From the NCBI GenBank assembly GCA_045603305.1, contig JAZULV010000048.1, positions 1 to 29,833 on the forward strand: DNA of 29,833 nucleotides, read 5' to 3'. The notes under the pieces were generated by a model. The model saw nothing but the letters and a program-made list of their open reading frames with translations, was not told the origin of the DNA and searched no databases. The translations under genes were made by a program, and so were the position numbers. Each line of letters starts with the position of its first letter. Positions within the stretch are counted from its first letter, which is position 1. Source of the stretch: JAFRXK01 sp045603305. GTDB lineage: Bacteria > Bacillota > Clostridia > Lachnospirales > Lachnospiraceae. Shown in pieces: positions 17,600 to 26,800 of the stretch.

Positions 17600-17637
17600 T
17601 ACTCTTTTGACCTGATAGGTTGAAGGAGTATTTTTTT
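17600..17637 (+). terminator. Terminator of the B12 riboswitch leader
   Basis: tactc (17600-17604) pairs with gagta (17626-17630), with an inner acct/aggt stem and G-U pairs between, followed by seven T (17631-17637). No gene ends here, so it is an attenuator for the operon starting at 17718. Confidence 0.8.
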
Positions 17638-17717
17638 GCATTTAGACATGTAAAAACCTATGTCTGCCGGAGGTATATACATAGTAAGTGATAATTTAAG
17701 CGTTAAGGAGGTTGGTT

Positions 17718-17918
17718 ATGTCACAGGAGGATAAAAGAGCGTGGGCAGTAAATGAACTGCAAAAGAAAGCACAGGAGCTTCATAGACTTCCTAAGAAGGA
17801 TGATTTCGATGAGGTTACCAGGTCAAGAATAAAGGCATTTTTAGGTCCATGGCCGAGAGCTTTAGAGGCAGCAGGACTTAAAGAGGCAAAGCCTGATACC
17901 GGAAAGAAGCACAAATAA
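17718..17918 (+). CDS. Small HNH-endonuclease-associated repeat protein
   Basis: A 66-67-residue soluble protein, first gene after the B12 leader. Residues about 10-55 form one copy of the homing-endonuclease-associated repeat (HNH_repeat pattern): ELxxxAxELxRLPxKxDFDE, then RIKAFLGPWPRALEAAGLK. That repeat is a small helical DNA- or RNA-binding module. There is no nuclease domain. The C-terminus is basic (KPDTGKKHK). AAGGAGGT at 17705-17712 fixes the ATG at 17718 over an upstream in-frame TTG. The next gene follows 58 bp later without a terminator. Its presence in a corrinoid-uptake operon is unexplained; it could be a regulator. Confidence 0.75.
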   Translation: MSQEDKRAWAVNELQKKAQELHRLPKKDDFDEVTRSRIKAFLGPWPRALEAAGLKEAKPDTGKKHK

Positions 17919-17976
17919 ACGATAGTTACAAACCCTTAGGGTATGTTCTATAAATTAATGAAAAGAGGTTAATAAA

Positions 17977-18783
17977 ATGAAAAGAATTTTTGCAACAGTG
18001 TTAATATTAATGATGGTAATGACTTTAAGTCTTACAGCAATTGCGGAAGGGACAACCGAAACTGCAGAGGTGTATATTACTATTTCAGATGACAATGGTA
18101 AGCTTGTGCTTGCCCAGGAAAAGATTACTGTAAGTGATACTGATAGTGATGGTGCACTTACCATTAACGATGTACTTTATAGCGCTCACGAAGCTAAGTA
18201 TGAAGGCGGTGCAGCAGCCGGTTATGAGGCTTATTATAGTGAGTTTGGTGTCTCATTGAATATGTTATGGGGCGTTGTCAATGGTGGCTGCTACGGGTAC
18301 TATGTTAATAATGCTTCTGCATTGAGCCTTAATGATACTATAAAAAGTGGCGACTATATTAATGCGTATGCTTTTACTGATTTAGCCACATGGTCAGATA
18401 CATATTCATATTTCGATGTTAATACAGTGGATGTAAAGAAGAATGATGAAGTTATGTTAACTCTTTTGGCGGCTGGATTTGATGAAAACTTTAATCCTGT
18501 TACCCGTCCTGTTGCTGATGCAATCATTACTGTAAATGGTATTGCAACCGAATATAAGACTGATGCCGAAGGAAAAGCAAATGTAAAACTTACAGAAGCA
18601 GGAACAGTTGTAATTAGTGCAGTTTCTGAAACACAGACGCTGGTACCGCCTGTTTGTATAGCAAATGTTACCGGAGGAAGCGGAACATTGATTGCTGTAT
18701 CAATAGTATCGGTATTAATAGTTGGGGCTTTGGCTGCAGTGATTATTTTTGTAGTAAAGGGTAAGAAGTCACATGAAAAATAA
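17977..18783 (+). CDS. Exported, membrane-anchored DUF4430-like protein
   Basis: A 268-residue protein with a signal peptide (1-23, cleaved near AIAEG), an outer domain of about 210 residues, and a C-terminal anchor helix (about 238-260) followed by KGKKSHEK inside the cell. Residues 30-135 (DGALTINDVLYSAHEA, then AAAGYEAYY, LWGVVNGGCYGYYVNN, LNDTIKSGDYINAY) have the GYYVNN and GD-x-I patterns I associate with DUF4430/transcobalamin C-terminal-like beta folds. Residues 150-230 look like a bacterial Ig-like beta domain (TDAEGKANVKLTEAG). AAGAGG precedes the ATG. The end overlaps the next gene by 11 bp, indicating translational coupling. I infer a surface corrinoid-binding or docking partner; family assignment is moderate. 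Confidence 0.75.
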   Translation: MKRIFATVLILMMVMTLSLTAIAEGTTETAEVYITISDDNGKLVLAQEKITVSDTDSDGALTINDVLYSAHEAKYEGGAAAGYEAYYSEFGVSLNMLWGVVNGGCYGYYVNNASALSLNDTIKSGDYINAYAFTDLATWSDTYSYFDVNTVDVKKNDEVMLTLLAAGFDENFNPVTRPVADAIITVNGIATEYKTDAEGKANVKLTEAGTVVISAVSETQTLVPPVCIANVTGGSGTLIAVSIVSVLIVGALAAVIIFVVKGKKSHEK

Positions 18784-20434
18784 GTTTTTGGCTGGCATTC
18801 TTTGCCTGATTACAATATGCACACTTATTACCACAGCAGCTCCAAATTCAGTTAAAGGGGAAGGAAATGCTTTAGATGAGGCGCAGATTCTGATCGATGA
18901 GATTGTTGATTATAAATTAAATCAGTCAGGGAGTTCATCAATTCAGGAGTGGATTGATGAGGCGCTTTCTAAAACTGCAGGAACTTCAGAGTGGTATGTG
19001 CTTGCATTAAGTCAAAGTGAAAAATATGATTTTTCATCCTATCAGGATGCATTAATAAATTATTTGGCTGATAATGAAGTATATTCTGCTTCTTCAAGAC
19101 AAAAGTATGCGCTAACTTTAATTTCTACTGGGAGTACCGACTGTTATATTGCTGAGGTTTTAGAAAACTCCATTGGGCAGCAGGGCGTTATGAGCCTGAT
19201 ATATGGTCTGCATCTTTTAAACAACGGATACATAAGCAATTCCTATACTATAGAAGAGGTAAAGCAGACATTAATTTCAATGCAGCTGGATGATGGAGGC
19301 TGGGCTATAAGCGGTGATACCGGAGATGTGGATGTAACTGCTATGGCACTACAGGCATTAGCGATACACTATAATGAGGATTCTTCAGTCCGCAATGCGG
19401 TTGATAAAGCATTGGAATTATTGTCGTTGCGTCAGCTTGATGACGGAAGCTATTCCAGCTATGGAGTTGTTAATGCTGAAAGCATAGCACAGGTAATTAC
19501 AGCACTTTCATGTCTTGGTATTGATTTCGGAGAAAATCAAAGCTTTATAAAAAACGGTAACACTCTGATTGATGCTCTTAAAAGATATAAACTGCAGGAT
19601 GGCAGTTTTTCTCATACTGTTGGTGATGCTTCTAATGAACATGCTACTGCCCAGAGCTTTTATTCCTTGACAGCCTATAATAGAATGATGCAGGGCAAGG
19701 GAAGCCTGTATCTTTTAGATAATCGTAATCCTGAGGAACTAAATAAGGCTGATATACCGATAAATATAGAAGATGAATCAGAGAATTTAGAAATTACTGA
19801 GACTGATGAGAATGAAGTAATCTTTCCGGAAGATGATATAGTTGAGAAAGCTGAAACCCATGGCTATAAACTTTGGACATGTCTTGGTATTGTTGTCTTG
19901 GCAATAATTATTAGCATTGTTTTATTTATTATAAAAAAGCGAAATAAAATGAACTTTATTTTCGTGGCTGTAGTGACGTTACTGGCAATAGGCTTTGTAC
20001 TTTTGACTGATTTTAAAAGTGCCGACGATTATTACAGTGGTGAGGATATTATAAAAGAAAATGTTGCAGGTACTGTTACACTTACAATCCGCTGTGATAC
20101 TGTTATCGGTAAATCAGACTCAGAGTATATTCCTGAAGATGGTATTATTCTTGAAACTACAGAGTTTATAATTGATGAAGATGATACGGTTTATGATATT
20201 CTTACTGAGGCGGCAAGAGAATACAGTATACATGTAGAAAACACCGGAGCGAATGGTATGGTTTACATTGCCGGTATCAACTATTTGTATGAATTTGATT
20301 TTGGAGATTTATCCGGCTGGATGTACTTTGTGAATGGGGAAGAAGCATCGGTAGGCTGTGATAAATATTCATTAACCGATGGTGATACCATTGAATGGCT
20401 TTACAGCTGTGATCTGGGAAATGATTTAAAATAA
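18773..20434 (+). CDS. Transcobalamin/intrinsic-factor-like membrane-tethered protein
   Basis: A 553-residue protein, signal peptide 1-28. Residues 35-315 are an all-helical barrel with prenyltransferase/terpene-cyclase-type repeats: QLDDGGWA (171-178), QLDDGSYSS (221-229) and LQDGSFSH (274-281). Acidic linker 320-360. Two membrane helices (368-387 and 394-412) are joined by a basic KKRNK turn, putting both flanking parts outside. Residues 430-553 form a DUF4430-like domain: DDTVYDILTEAA, then GWMYFVNGEEASVG, and SLTDGDTIEWLYS. Animal intrinsic factor and transcobalamin pair the same two folds (alpha/alpha barrel plus this C-terminal beta domain) around cobalamin. With a B12 riboswitch upstream and an ECF importer downstream, extracellular corrinoid capture is the likely job. 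The ligand is inferred; no experimental homologue is known to me. Confidence 0.8.
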   Translation: MKNKFLAGILCLITICTLITTAAPNSVKGEGNALDEAQILIDEIVDYKLNQSGSSSIQEWIDEALSKTAGTSEWYVLALSQSEKYDFSSYQDALINYLADNEVYSASSRQKYALTLISTGSTDCYIAEVLENSIGQQGVMSLIYGLHLLNNGYISNSYTIEEVKQTLISMQLDDGGWAISGDTGDVDVTAMALQALAIHYNEDSSVRNAVDKALELLSLRQLDDGSYSSYGVVNAESIAQVITALSCLGIDFGENQSFIKNGNTLIDALKRYKLQDGSFSHTVGDASNEHATAQSFYSLTAYNRMMQGKGSLYLLDNRNPEELNKADIPINIEDESENLEITETDENEVIFPEDDIVEKAETHGYKLWTCLGIVVLAIIISIVLFIIKKRNKMNFIFVAVVTLLAIGFVLLTDFKSADDYYSGEDIIKENVAGTVTLTIRCDTVIGKSDSEYIPEDGIILETTEFIIDEDDTVYDILTEAAREYSIHVENTGANGMVYIAGINYLYEFDFGDLSGWMYFVNGEEASVGCDKYSLTDGDTIEWLYSCDLGNDLK

Positions 20435-20456
20435 GAAATGAGAGGAGATGAGATTT

Positions 20457-21329
20457 ATGCGTTCATTTGCAGATTATAATCCAATAGCAGTGGCAGTCTA
20501 TTTTTTAGTGACTGCCGGTATCGCAATGTTCAGCATGAATCCAATCATTCTTTTACTTTCTTTGTTTGGTGCCCTGACTTTATATTTTTTAAGAAATGGT
20601 ACTGAAAATATGAGGTCTCATTTATTCACATTAGGTCTATTTCTTATAATGGCACTTATCAATCCTTTTGTTTCACACAATGGTGTTACTGTGTTATTTG
20701 TAATGAATGACAATCCTGTAACCTTAGAAGCACTTATTTATGGTGTCTGTGCAGCAACTATGATTGTTTCTGTGCTTTATTGGTTTCGTACATTCTCGCA
20801 GATTATGACAAGTGATAAGCTGCTATATATATTTGGGGCTTTGTCACCGAAGCTTGCCCTTATTTTATCAATGGCACTTAGATATGTGCCTTTGTTTGGA
20901 AGTCAGTATAAAAAGGTAAAGCAGACCCAGAAGGTACTGGGGCTATATAAAGAAGATAATATTGTGGATAGTTTTAGAGGCGGCTTACGGATATTCTCAG
21001 TGATGATTACCTGGGCATTAGAGAATGGTATAATCACTGCCGATAGCATGACTGCAAGAGGTTATGGAATTGGTAAGCGTTCACGATTTTCATTGTTTAG
21101 TTTCAAAAGACAAGATGTATGCCTGTTTGCATTAAGTATATGCTTGTTTATACTTACCCTTTTGGGAATTGGAAGTCAGGAGTTTATTTATTATCCTGCC
21201 ATAGTAATGCCCGAAATAACACAGCGAGGCTTTATGGGCTATCTGGCATACGGCGTACTTGTTTTGTTGCCGGCAGTAATTGAAGTAAAGGAGGCATTGA
21301 AGTGGAAATTCTTAAAATCGAAAATTTAA
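20457..21329 (+). CDS. ECF transporter T component (EcfT/CbiQ type)
   Basis: A 290-residue transmembrane coupling subunit. Helices lie at about 10-55, 60-75, 92-115 and 225-285, with a long cytoplasmic coupling region (LSPKLALILSMALRYVPLF, then SMTARGYGIG). The A-R-G in TARG is the conserved contact to the ATPases. ECF importers use this subunit to link a substrate-binding S protein to two ATPase domains. GAGGAG (20442-20447) is 9 bases before ATG 20457, which I prefer to the ATG at 20448 that abuts the site. It lies 22 bp after the transcobalamin-like gene and overlaps the ATPase gene by 28 bp. Confidence 0.9.
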   Translation: MRSFADYNPIAVAVYFLVTAGIAMFSMNPIILLLSLFGALTLYFLRNGTENMRSHLFTLGLFLIMALINPFVSHNGVTVLFVMNDNPVTLEALIYGVCAATMIVSVLYWFRTFSQIMTSDKLLYIFGALSPKLALILSMALRYVPLFGSQYKKVKQTQKVLGLYKEDNIVDSFRGGLRIFSVMITWALENGIITADSMTARGYGIGKRSRFSLFSFKRQDVCLFALSICLFILTLLGIGSQEFIYYPAIVMPEITQRGFMGYLAYGVLVLLPAVIEVKEALKWKFLKSKI

Positions 21330-22942
21330 AATTTACTTATCCCTTATGTGACAAACCGGCCATTAACAATGTCTCATTTGCAGTGAATAAAGGAGATTTT
21401 GTGGCAGTATGCGGTGCAACCGGCAGTGGAAAGTCTACATTGCTACGTTTGCTTAAAAGAGAGCTTGCACCTCTTGGTGAAAAGTCAGGAAGTATTTATT
21501 TTAATGGTGTTTTACAGGAGGAACTTTCAGCTTATAAAGCGGCAGCTTCTATAGGTTTTGTTATGCAGAAGCCGGAGCAGCAGATTGTATGTGATAAGGT
21601 GTGGCATGAGCTTGCCTTCGGTCTGGAGAATATGAATGTACCTCAGAAAGTAATAGCAAGCCGCGTTGCAGAAATGGCGGCGTACTTCGGTATTGAGGAG
21701 TGGTACGATAAAAAAACTTCCGATTTATCCGGGGGGCAGAAACAGCTGTTAAATCTGGCGGCGGTGATGGTAATGCAGCCGGACATTCTGATATTAGACG
21801 AGCCTACCGCCCAGCTTGACCCTATTGCGGCATCGGATTTTATTACAACTCTTAAGAAAATAAATCGCGAGCTTTCATTAACTGTTATTATAGTCGAGCA
21901 CCGTTTAGAGGAAATCATCCCAGTATGCGATAAGCTTCTTGTTTTAGATAAAGGAGAAGTGCTAGATTACGAATTGTCGGTAGAAGTTATTAGAAGGCTA
22001 AAGGACAAGCCTGAGCTTTTGTGTGCCATGCCTTCGGCGGCAAGATTGTATCATGCTGTGAATGGCAGGGGGGACTGTCCTCTTGATGTTCGTGAGGGCA
22101 GGGCATTTATTGAAAATAATTTTAAGAATGATATTTGTTCTTTGCCGGTGGAAGAATATACTCATTCAAAAACACCGGTACTTGAATTTGAAGATATATA
22201 TTTTAGGTATGATAAACAGTCACCGGATGTGTTACAGGGACTAAAGTTTACAGTATACGAAAATGAAATATTCTGCATTTTAGGAGGCAATGGCTCAGGA
22301 AAGACCACAACTCTTTGTACAGCCTCGGGACTTTTGAAGCCTTATAGTGGAAGTATTAAGGTGTTTGGTAAAAAGCTAAAAGAGTATAAAAATCAGTCAC
22401 TATATAAAGAGTGCCTTTCAATGCTGCCTCAGGATGTCCAGACGGTATTTTTACGAAATACTGTGAGGGAGGAGCTGGAGGATGCAAATGCAGAGGCAGA
22501 AATGCTGCCTTTTGATATTAGTTATCTTTATGACAAGCATCCTTACGATTTATCAGGGGGAGAGCAGCAGCTGGTTGCCCTTGCTAAGGTGCTTTCTACA
22601 AAGCCTAAATTACTACTGTTGGACGAGCCTACCAAGGGCCTGGATGCATACTCAAAGAATGGACTTATAAATATAATAAAAGCTCTTAAAGAAAAGGGCA
22701 TAACTATAGTTATAGTTACCCATGATGTGGAATTTGCTGCTTTATGTGCCGACCGCTGTGCCATGTTTTTCAGAGGCAGTATTGTATCTGAGGGTACACC
22801 GGGAGAATTCTTTTCCGCAAATAATTTCTACACCACCGCTATAAACCGTATGACAAAAGGGCACTTTGACAGAGTTGTTACGGTGGAAGATGCTGCCCGT
22901 CTTTGTCTTATTAATGGAAGGAATGGCGGTGACATCAAATGA
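21302..22942 (+). CDS. Fused two-domain ECF ATPase (A-A')
   Basis: A 546-residue cytoplasmic protein with two ABC ATPases in one chain. Domain 1: Walker A GATGSGKST (38-46), Q-loop VMQKPEQQ (87-94), signature LSGGQ (142-146), Walker B ILILDE (162-167), and H-loop IVEHR. Domain 2: GGNGSGKTT (328-336), LSGGE (417-421), LLLLDE (437-442), and VTHD. Both sites look catalytic. Most ECF systems encode EcfA and EcfA' separately; fusion is seen in dedicated (group I-like) modules. GTG start at 21302 with AAAGGAGG at 21287-21294. It overlaps the T gene before it and the S gene after it, so the three are tightly coupled. Confidence 0.92.
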   Translation: MEILKIENLKFTYPLCDKPAINNVSFAVNKGDFVAVCGATGSGKSTLLRLLKRELAPLGEKSGSIYFNGVLQEELSAYKAAASIGFVMQKPEQQIVCDKVWHELAFGLENMNVPQKVIASRVAEMAAYFGIEEWYDKKTSDLSGGQKQLLNLAAVMVMQPDILILDEPTAQLDPIAASDFITTLKKINRELSLTVIIVEHRLEEIIPVCDKLLVLDKGEVLDYELSVEVIRRLKDKPELLCAMPSAARLYHAVNGRGDCPLDVREGRAFIENNFKNDICSLPVEEYTHSKTPVLEFEDIYFRYDKQSPDVLQGLKFTVYENEIFCILGGNGSGKTTTLCTASGLLKPYSGSIKVFGKKLKEYKNQSLYKECLSMLPQDVQTVFLRNTVREELEDANAEAEMLPFDISYLYDKHPYDLSGGEQQLVALAKVLSTKPKLLLLDEPTKGLDAYSKNGLINIIKALKEKGITIVIVTHDVEFAALCADRCAMFFRGSIVSEGTPGEFFSANNFYTTAINRMTKGHFDRVVTVEDAARLCLINGRNGGDIK

Positions 22943-23625
22943 TGGTTATAAAAAATAAAAATGTGCGTAACATATTGAAAGTTATTATCCCTTTTGTAAT
23001 AGTTCCGGTATTAGTATTTTTGGGGGCAATTGTATTTGATGAAAAGAAACATTTGCTTATATCCTTTGGTGTTGCATTGCTGGCAGTGCTTTTATTTATT
23101 GCGGGTTTTGAAAAGAAGGTCACCGGTTCAAGGCGAATGGTGATTGTGGCGGTAATGATAGCACTGTGCATTGTTGGACGCTTTATACCATTTTTTAAGC
23201 CGGTTACCGCACTGACTATTATTACTGCTATTTATTTAGGGGGAGAGTCAGGCTTTTTAGTAGGCGCTCTTGCCGCAGTGTTATCTAACTTTTATTTTGG
23301 GCAGGGACCTTGGACACCTTTTCAGATGCTTGGCTGGGGATTGATTGGACTGGTTGCCGGATATTTATCAAAGGCATTAAAGAAAAGCAGAATATTTTTG
23401 CTTATCTTTGGTGTGCTTTCAGGTATTGCTTTTTCCTTTGTTATGGATGTATGGACAGTGCTCTGGTATAACGGAAGTTTTAATTCTAAGTTGTATTTAT
23501 CGTCGGTTATTGCAGCCCTCCCACATACGGTACTCTATGCGGCTTCCAACTTTATATTTTTATGGTTTTTGGCAAAGCCTTTTGGTGAGAAACTGTGGCG
23601 TATTAAAATAAAGTACGGAATATAG
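22939..23625 (+). CDS. ECF transporter S component, probable corrinoid importer
   Basis: A 228-residue membrane protein. After an N-terminal pair of extra helices (about 10-60), residues 65-225 hold the six-helix S-component core: RRMVIVAVMIALCIVGRF, AIYLGGESGFLVGALAAVLS, then a conserved-looking FYFGQGPWTPFQMLGWGLIG loop segment, and helices to the end. S components bind the vitamin and dock on the T/ATPase unit. The substrate is inferred as cobalamin or a precursor from the riboswitch and the transcobalamin-like neighbour; the core resembles the CbrT-like group but I cannot confirm this. Start ATG 22939 overlaps the previous stop (ATGATG). No clear terminator follows. Confidence 0.85.
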   Translation: MMVIKNKNVRNILKVIIPFVIVPVLVFLGAIVFDEKKHLLISFGVALLAVLLFIAGFEKKVTGSRRMVIVAVMIALCIVGRFIPFFKPVTALTIITAIYLGGESGFLVGALAAVLSNFYFGQGPWTPFQMLGWGLIGLVAGYLSKALKKSRIFLLIFGVLSGIAFSFVMDVWTVLWYNGSFNSKLYLSSVIAALPHTVLYAASNFIFLWFLAKPFGEKLWRIKIKYGI

Positions 23626-23686
23626 ATAAAACCTTGTAATATAAGAAATAAAAACGTTCTAAAATGAATTTAATAATTATATTCCC

Positions 23687-23715
23687 TTGACCTTATAATA
23701 TAAATATTGTACCAT
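23687..23715 (+). promoter_or_regulatory. Candidate promoter of the secreted peptidase gene
   Basis: TTGACC (23687-23692) and TACCAT (23710-23715) have a 17-bp spacer. Just downstream, TTAAACGTTTAA (23732-23743) is a perfect 12-bp palindrome near the expected start site, and the flanks gttaac and taactt extend it loosely. It may be an operator for an unknown regulator. Confidence 0.5.
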
Positions 23716-23816
23716 TATATTAACAGTTAACTTAAACGTTTAACTTCAAGGCGTTTAGAAGTTCGGATTATTGAAGTTAATGGGGGCATTATTAATTTAA
23801 AGGAGGAGAATATATC

Positions 23817-26800
23817 ATGAAATTGCGACGTGTTTCAAGGATAAGTGCACTTGTTTTAGCACTTGTTATGGTATTGTCTGTAGTGCTTTCCGGTAGTATC
23901 AATGCTTATGCAGCCGGCAATGTAGTTACATTTAAGAACGGAAGTACAGTTATAGACAGCGTTACTGTAGCACAGGGTGGTCAGGTTATTAGTTTATCTG
24001 CACCTGTTCAGGATGGATTATTATTTGCAGGCTGGTTTACTAAGGATGTGGGTGTTATTAACGATGTGCCGGCTGCAGTAAACTATGCATATAATTTTTC
24101 ATCATCAGTTTCAGAGAATATGACTTTATACGCAGGCTGGATTAATGTAGGAATCGGCAGAGACAGCGATTTGTATCTTCGCGGTGTTCAGTACAGAGCA
24201 GTAACCGCAGAGTATACAGCTGGTATCAGGTTCATTACCAAGATTGGTGATAACCTTGTAAATAGTGTGCTTGCCCTTAATTCACAGAATAGCGGTATCA
24301 GACCGACAAGTGCATCCCAGAAGGGGATAGGTTATGGAACTATCCTTACATACGCTGACAATCTTGCTAATGGAAGCATGCTTGTTAAAGATGAAGCTGC
24401 AACATCAATGGCAAAGGGCAATGTGGTAGTTCCGGCAGTGAACACATATACCATGGGTTCTGATTATCGTACATATACAGCATTTGTTATTAATATTCCA
24501 GAGGCATATTATGCCCAGCATATTGCTGCAAGACCTTACATCACATATGCTGACGCCAATGGCGTGGTTCAGACATATTATTATACAGAGACTTCTGAGA
24601 CTACCCACAAATTATGCGGAGCTTATTATATCAATTATAGAGAAGCGGTTAATAGTGCAGTAGATAATGATGCGATAGATATTGTGGAACCAACAACCGA
24701 GGCACCAACCCAGGCGCCAACCCAGGCGCCAACCCAAGCTCCAACCGAAGCACCAACTGAGGCACCGTCCAAGTATAATCCTGTGTATACAGGAGGCTAC
24801 GACCTCGCAGTAACTGATATTAAGTGGAATAAGGCAAATCCTACAGAAGGCGAACAGGTTGTATTTACTGTAACAGTTATTAATGATGGTGATACAGCGA
24901 TTCCTGCGGGAACTATTATTGGTTACCAGATTCAGATTGATGGAAATAACGCGAATATTTTATGGTCAGATACATACAGTAGCGGGCTTGCATCAGGTCA
25001 GACGGTTGAGCTTACATGTAATTCAGGTTCAAGCGGAGTGAATTACTGGACAACAGTAGCAGGAAGTCATTCAGTTATGGCATGGGTAGATGACATTAAC
25101 AGACTTACCGCAGAAGTTGATGAAAACAATAACCAGTATACAGAGACTATAAATGTTATTAATGCTGCTACTGAAGCACCAACCCAGGCGCCAACCGAGG
25201 CACCAACCCAAGCTCCTACAGAGGCTCCGACAGAGCCACCTGTTGTTGAGCCACCGGCTACTGAAGCACCTAAGGATATCAATCTCATGCCTTATTATGT
25301 GGATTTAGATGTGCCAAGCTGCTCTACAATAGGTTCAGGCAATGAGACTGCACGTCAGATGTTTGACAGCAATCCTGCAACAAAGTTCTTTACCGCTGAC
25401 GGATTCCCTATAAGAGTTGCATGGAAGATGTCCCAGGCAGTGGCAGTTGAGACTTATTCAATTACAACAGGAGCAGATTCTGCCACATATTCTTACAGAA
25501 ATCCATATAAGTGGCAGCTTTACGGTTCTAATGATGCAACATCATGGATACAGTTAGATTACGTTGATGGCGGCGGTATTGGTGCAGTTAATAATGGGGT
25601 ATATACATATTCAACCGATGTTCGCGGTGAATATCAGTATTTCTTACTTCAGGTAGAAAGTAACGGAACTTACTATTACGGACTTCAGATTGCAGATATC
25701 ACATTATACGGAGATGTTGCAAACCCATCAGCTAATATTGGCGATAATGTAATTTCATATTATGACTCAATACATTCATCAGCAAATACAGTTGCTGGTT
25801 TCAACAGCGAAGTTCCGGCAAATTTGTTTGACCAGAATACAGCGACCAAGATGTTCAATGTAGGAACCGGTGTCATCTCATGGAAGATGGACAGAGCTAC
25901 AACTGCTTACAGTTACACTCTTACTACAGCAAATGATAATGCAACTTACACTGGCAGACTTCCAAAGAGCTGGATTTTGTATGGCTCTAACAATGGAAGC
26001 AGCTGGGAACAGATTGATGCCGTTGCTGATGGAAGAATGTCAGATGTTAACTATCAGCCTTACACCTATGTTGTTGACAAGGTTGGAACATACAGATACT
26101 ACAAATTAGATATTAAATCATTAGCTGGAGACTCATTCCAGTTGTCAGAGATTCAGCTTAATGGTGCGGCAATCAGCCCAAGTAAATATGACATATTGCT
26201 TAAGGGAGACTGGGACCTTATAACAAGTGATACCTATGTAGATGAACTAATTAAACTTTTCTACAACAGTTATCCACGTCTTTATGCACGATGGGGAACC
26301 GGAACAGAGCCTACAACTATAACATTTATGGCAGACAGAACATATGATGGAGTTGCATATTGTCAGGGTACAACAGTTTGCGTATCAACAACCTATGCAA
26401 ATGCAAATCCATCGGATATAGGCTTCTTCTCTCATGAGATTACCCACTCTGTACAGCAGTATGGTAATAAGCTTGTCTATGGTGATGTAGACGGATGGTT
26501 CACAGAAAACATGGCGAACTACGGTGGATTCAGATATTTCCACTGGTCAAATCCACAGTATGTACAGATTTATCAGGCAAATGATACATCATTACAGGAT
26601 TGGGGCTACCAGAAGTATGGTAATAATAAGTGGTTCTTTGCATATATGGACTCCAGATATCCAACCACAAGAGATGCAAATGGCAACATAACCTACGGAT
26701 TACTTGACAGTCTTAACCTATTAATAAAGGCTAATAATTCAGGAACTCCTTATAAGGAAGATCCATACGACACAACAAATGAGCTTAATCAGTGTGTATA

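Noticed and set aside
17342..17623. Open frame of 93 codons on the plus strand
   Set aside because: It runs through the B12 aptamer and its downstream hairpins, starts at TTG without a binding site, and has no recognisable protein pattern. The RNA explains the sequence.
17718..17918. Homing endonuclease
   Set aside because: Only the associated helical repeat is present. There is no HNH or LAGLIDADG catalytic domain.
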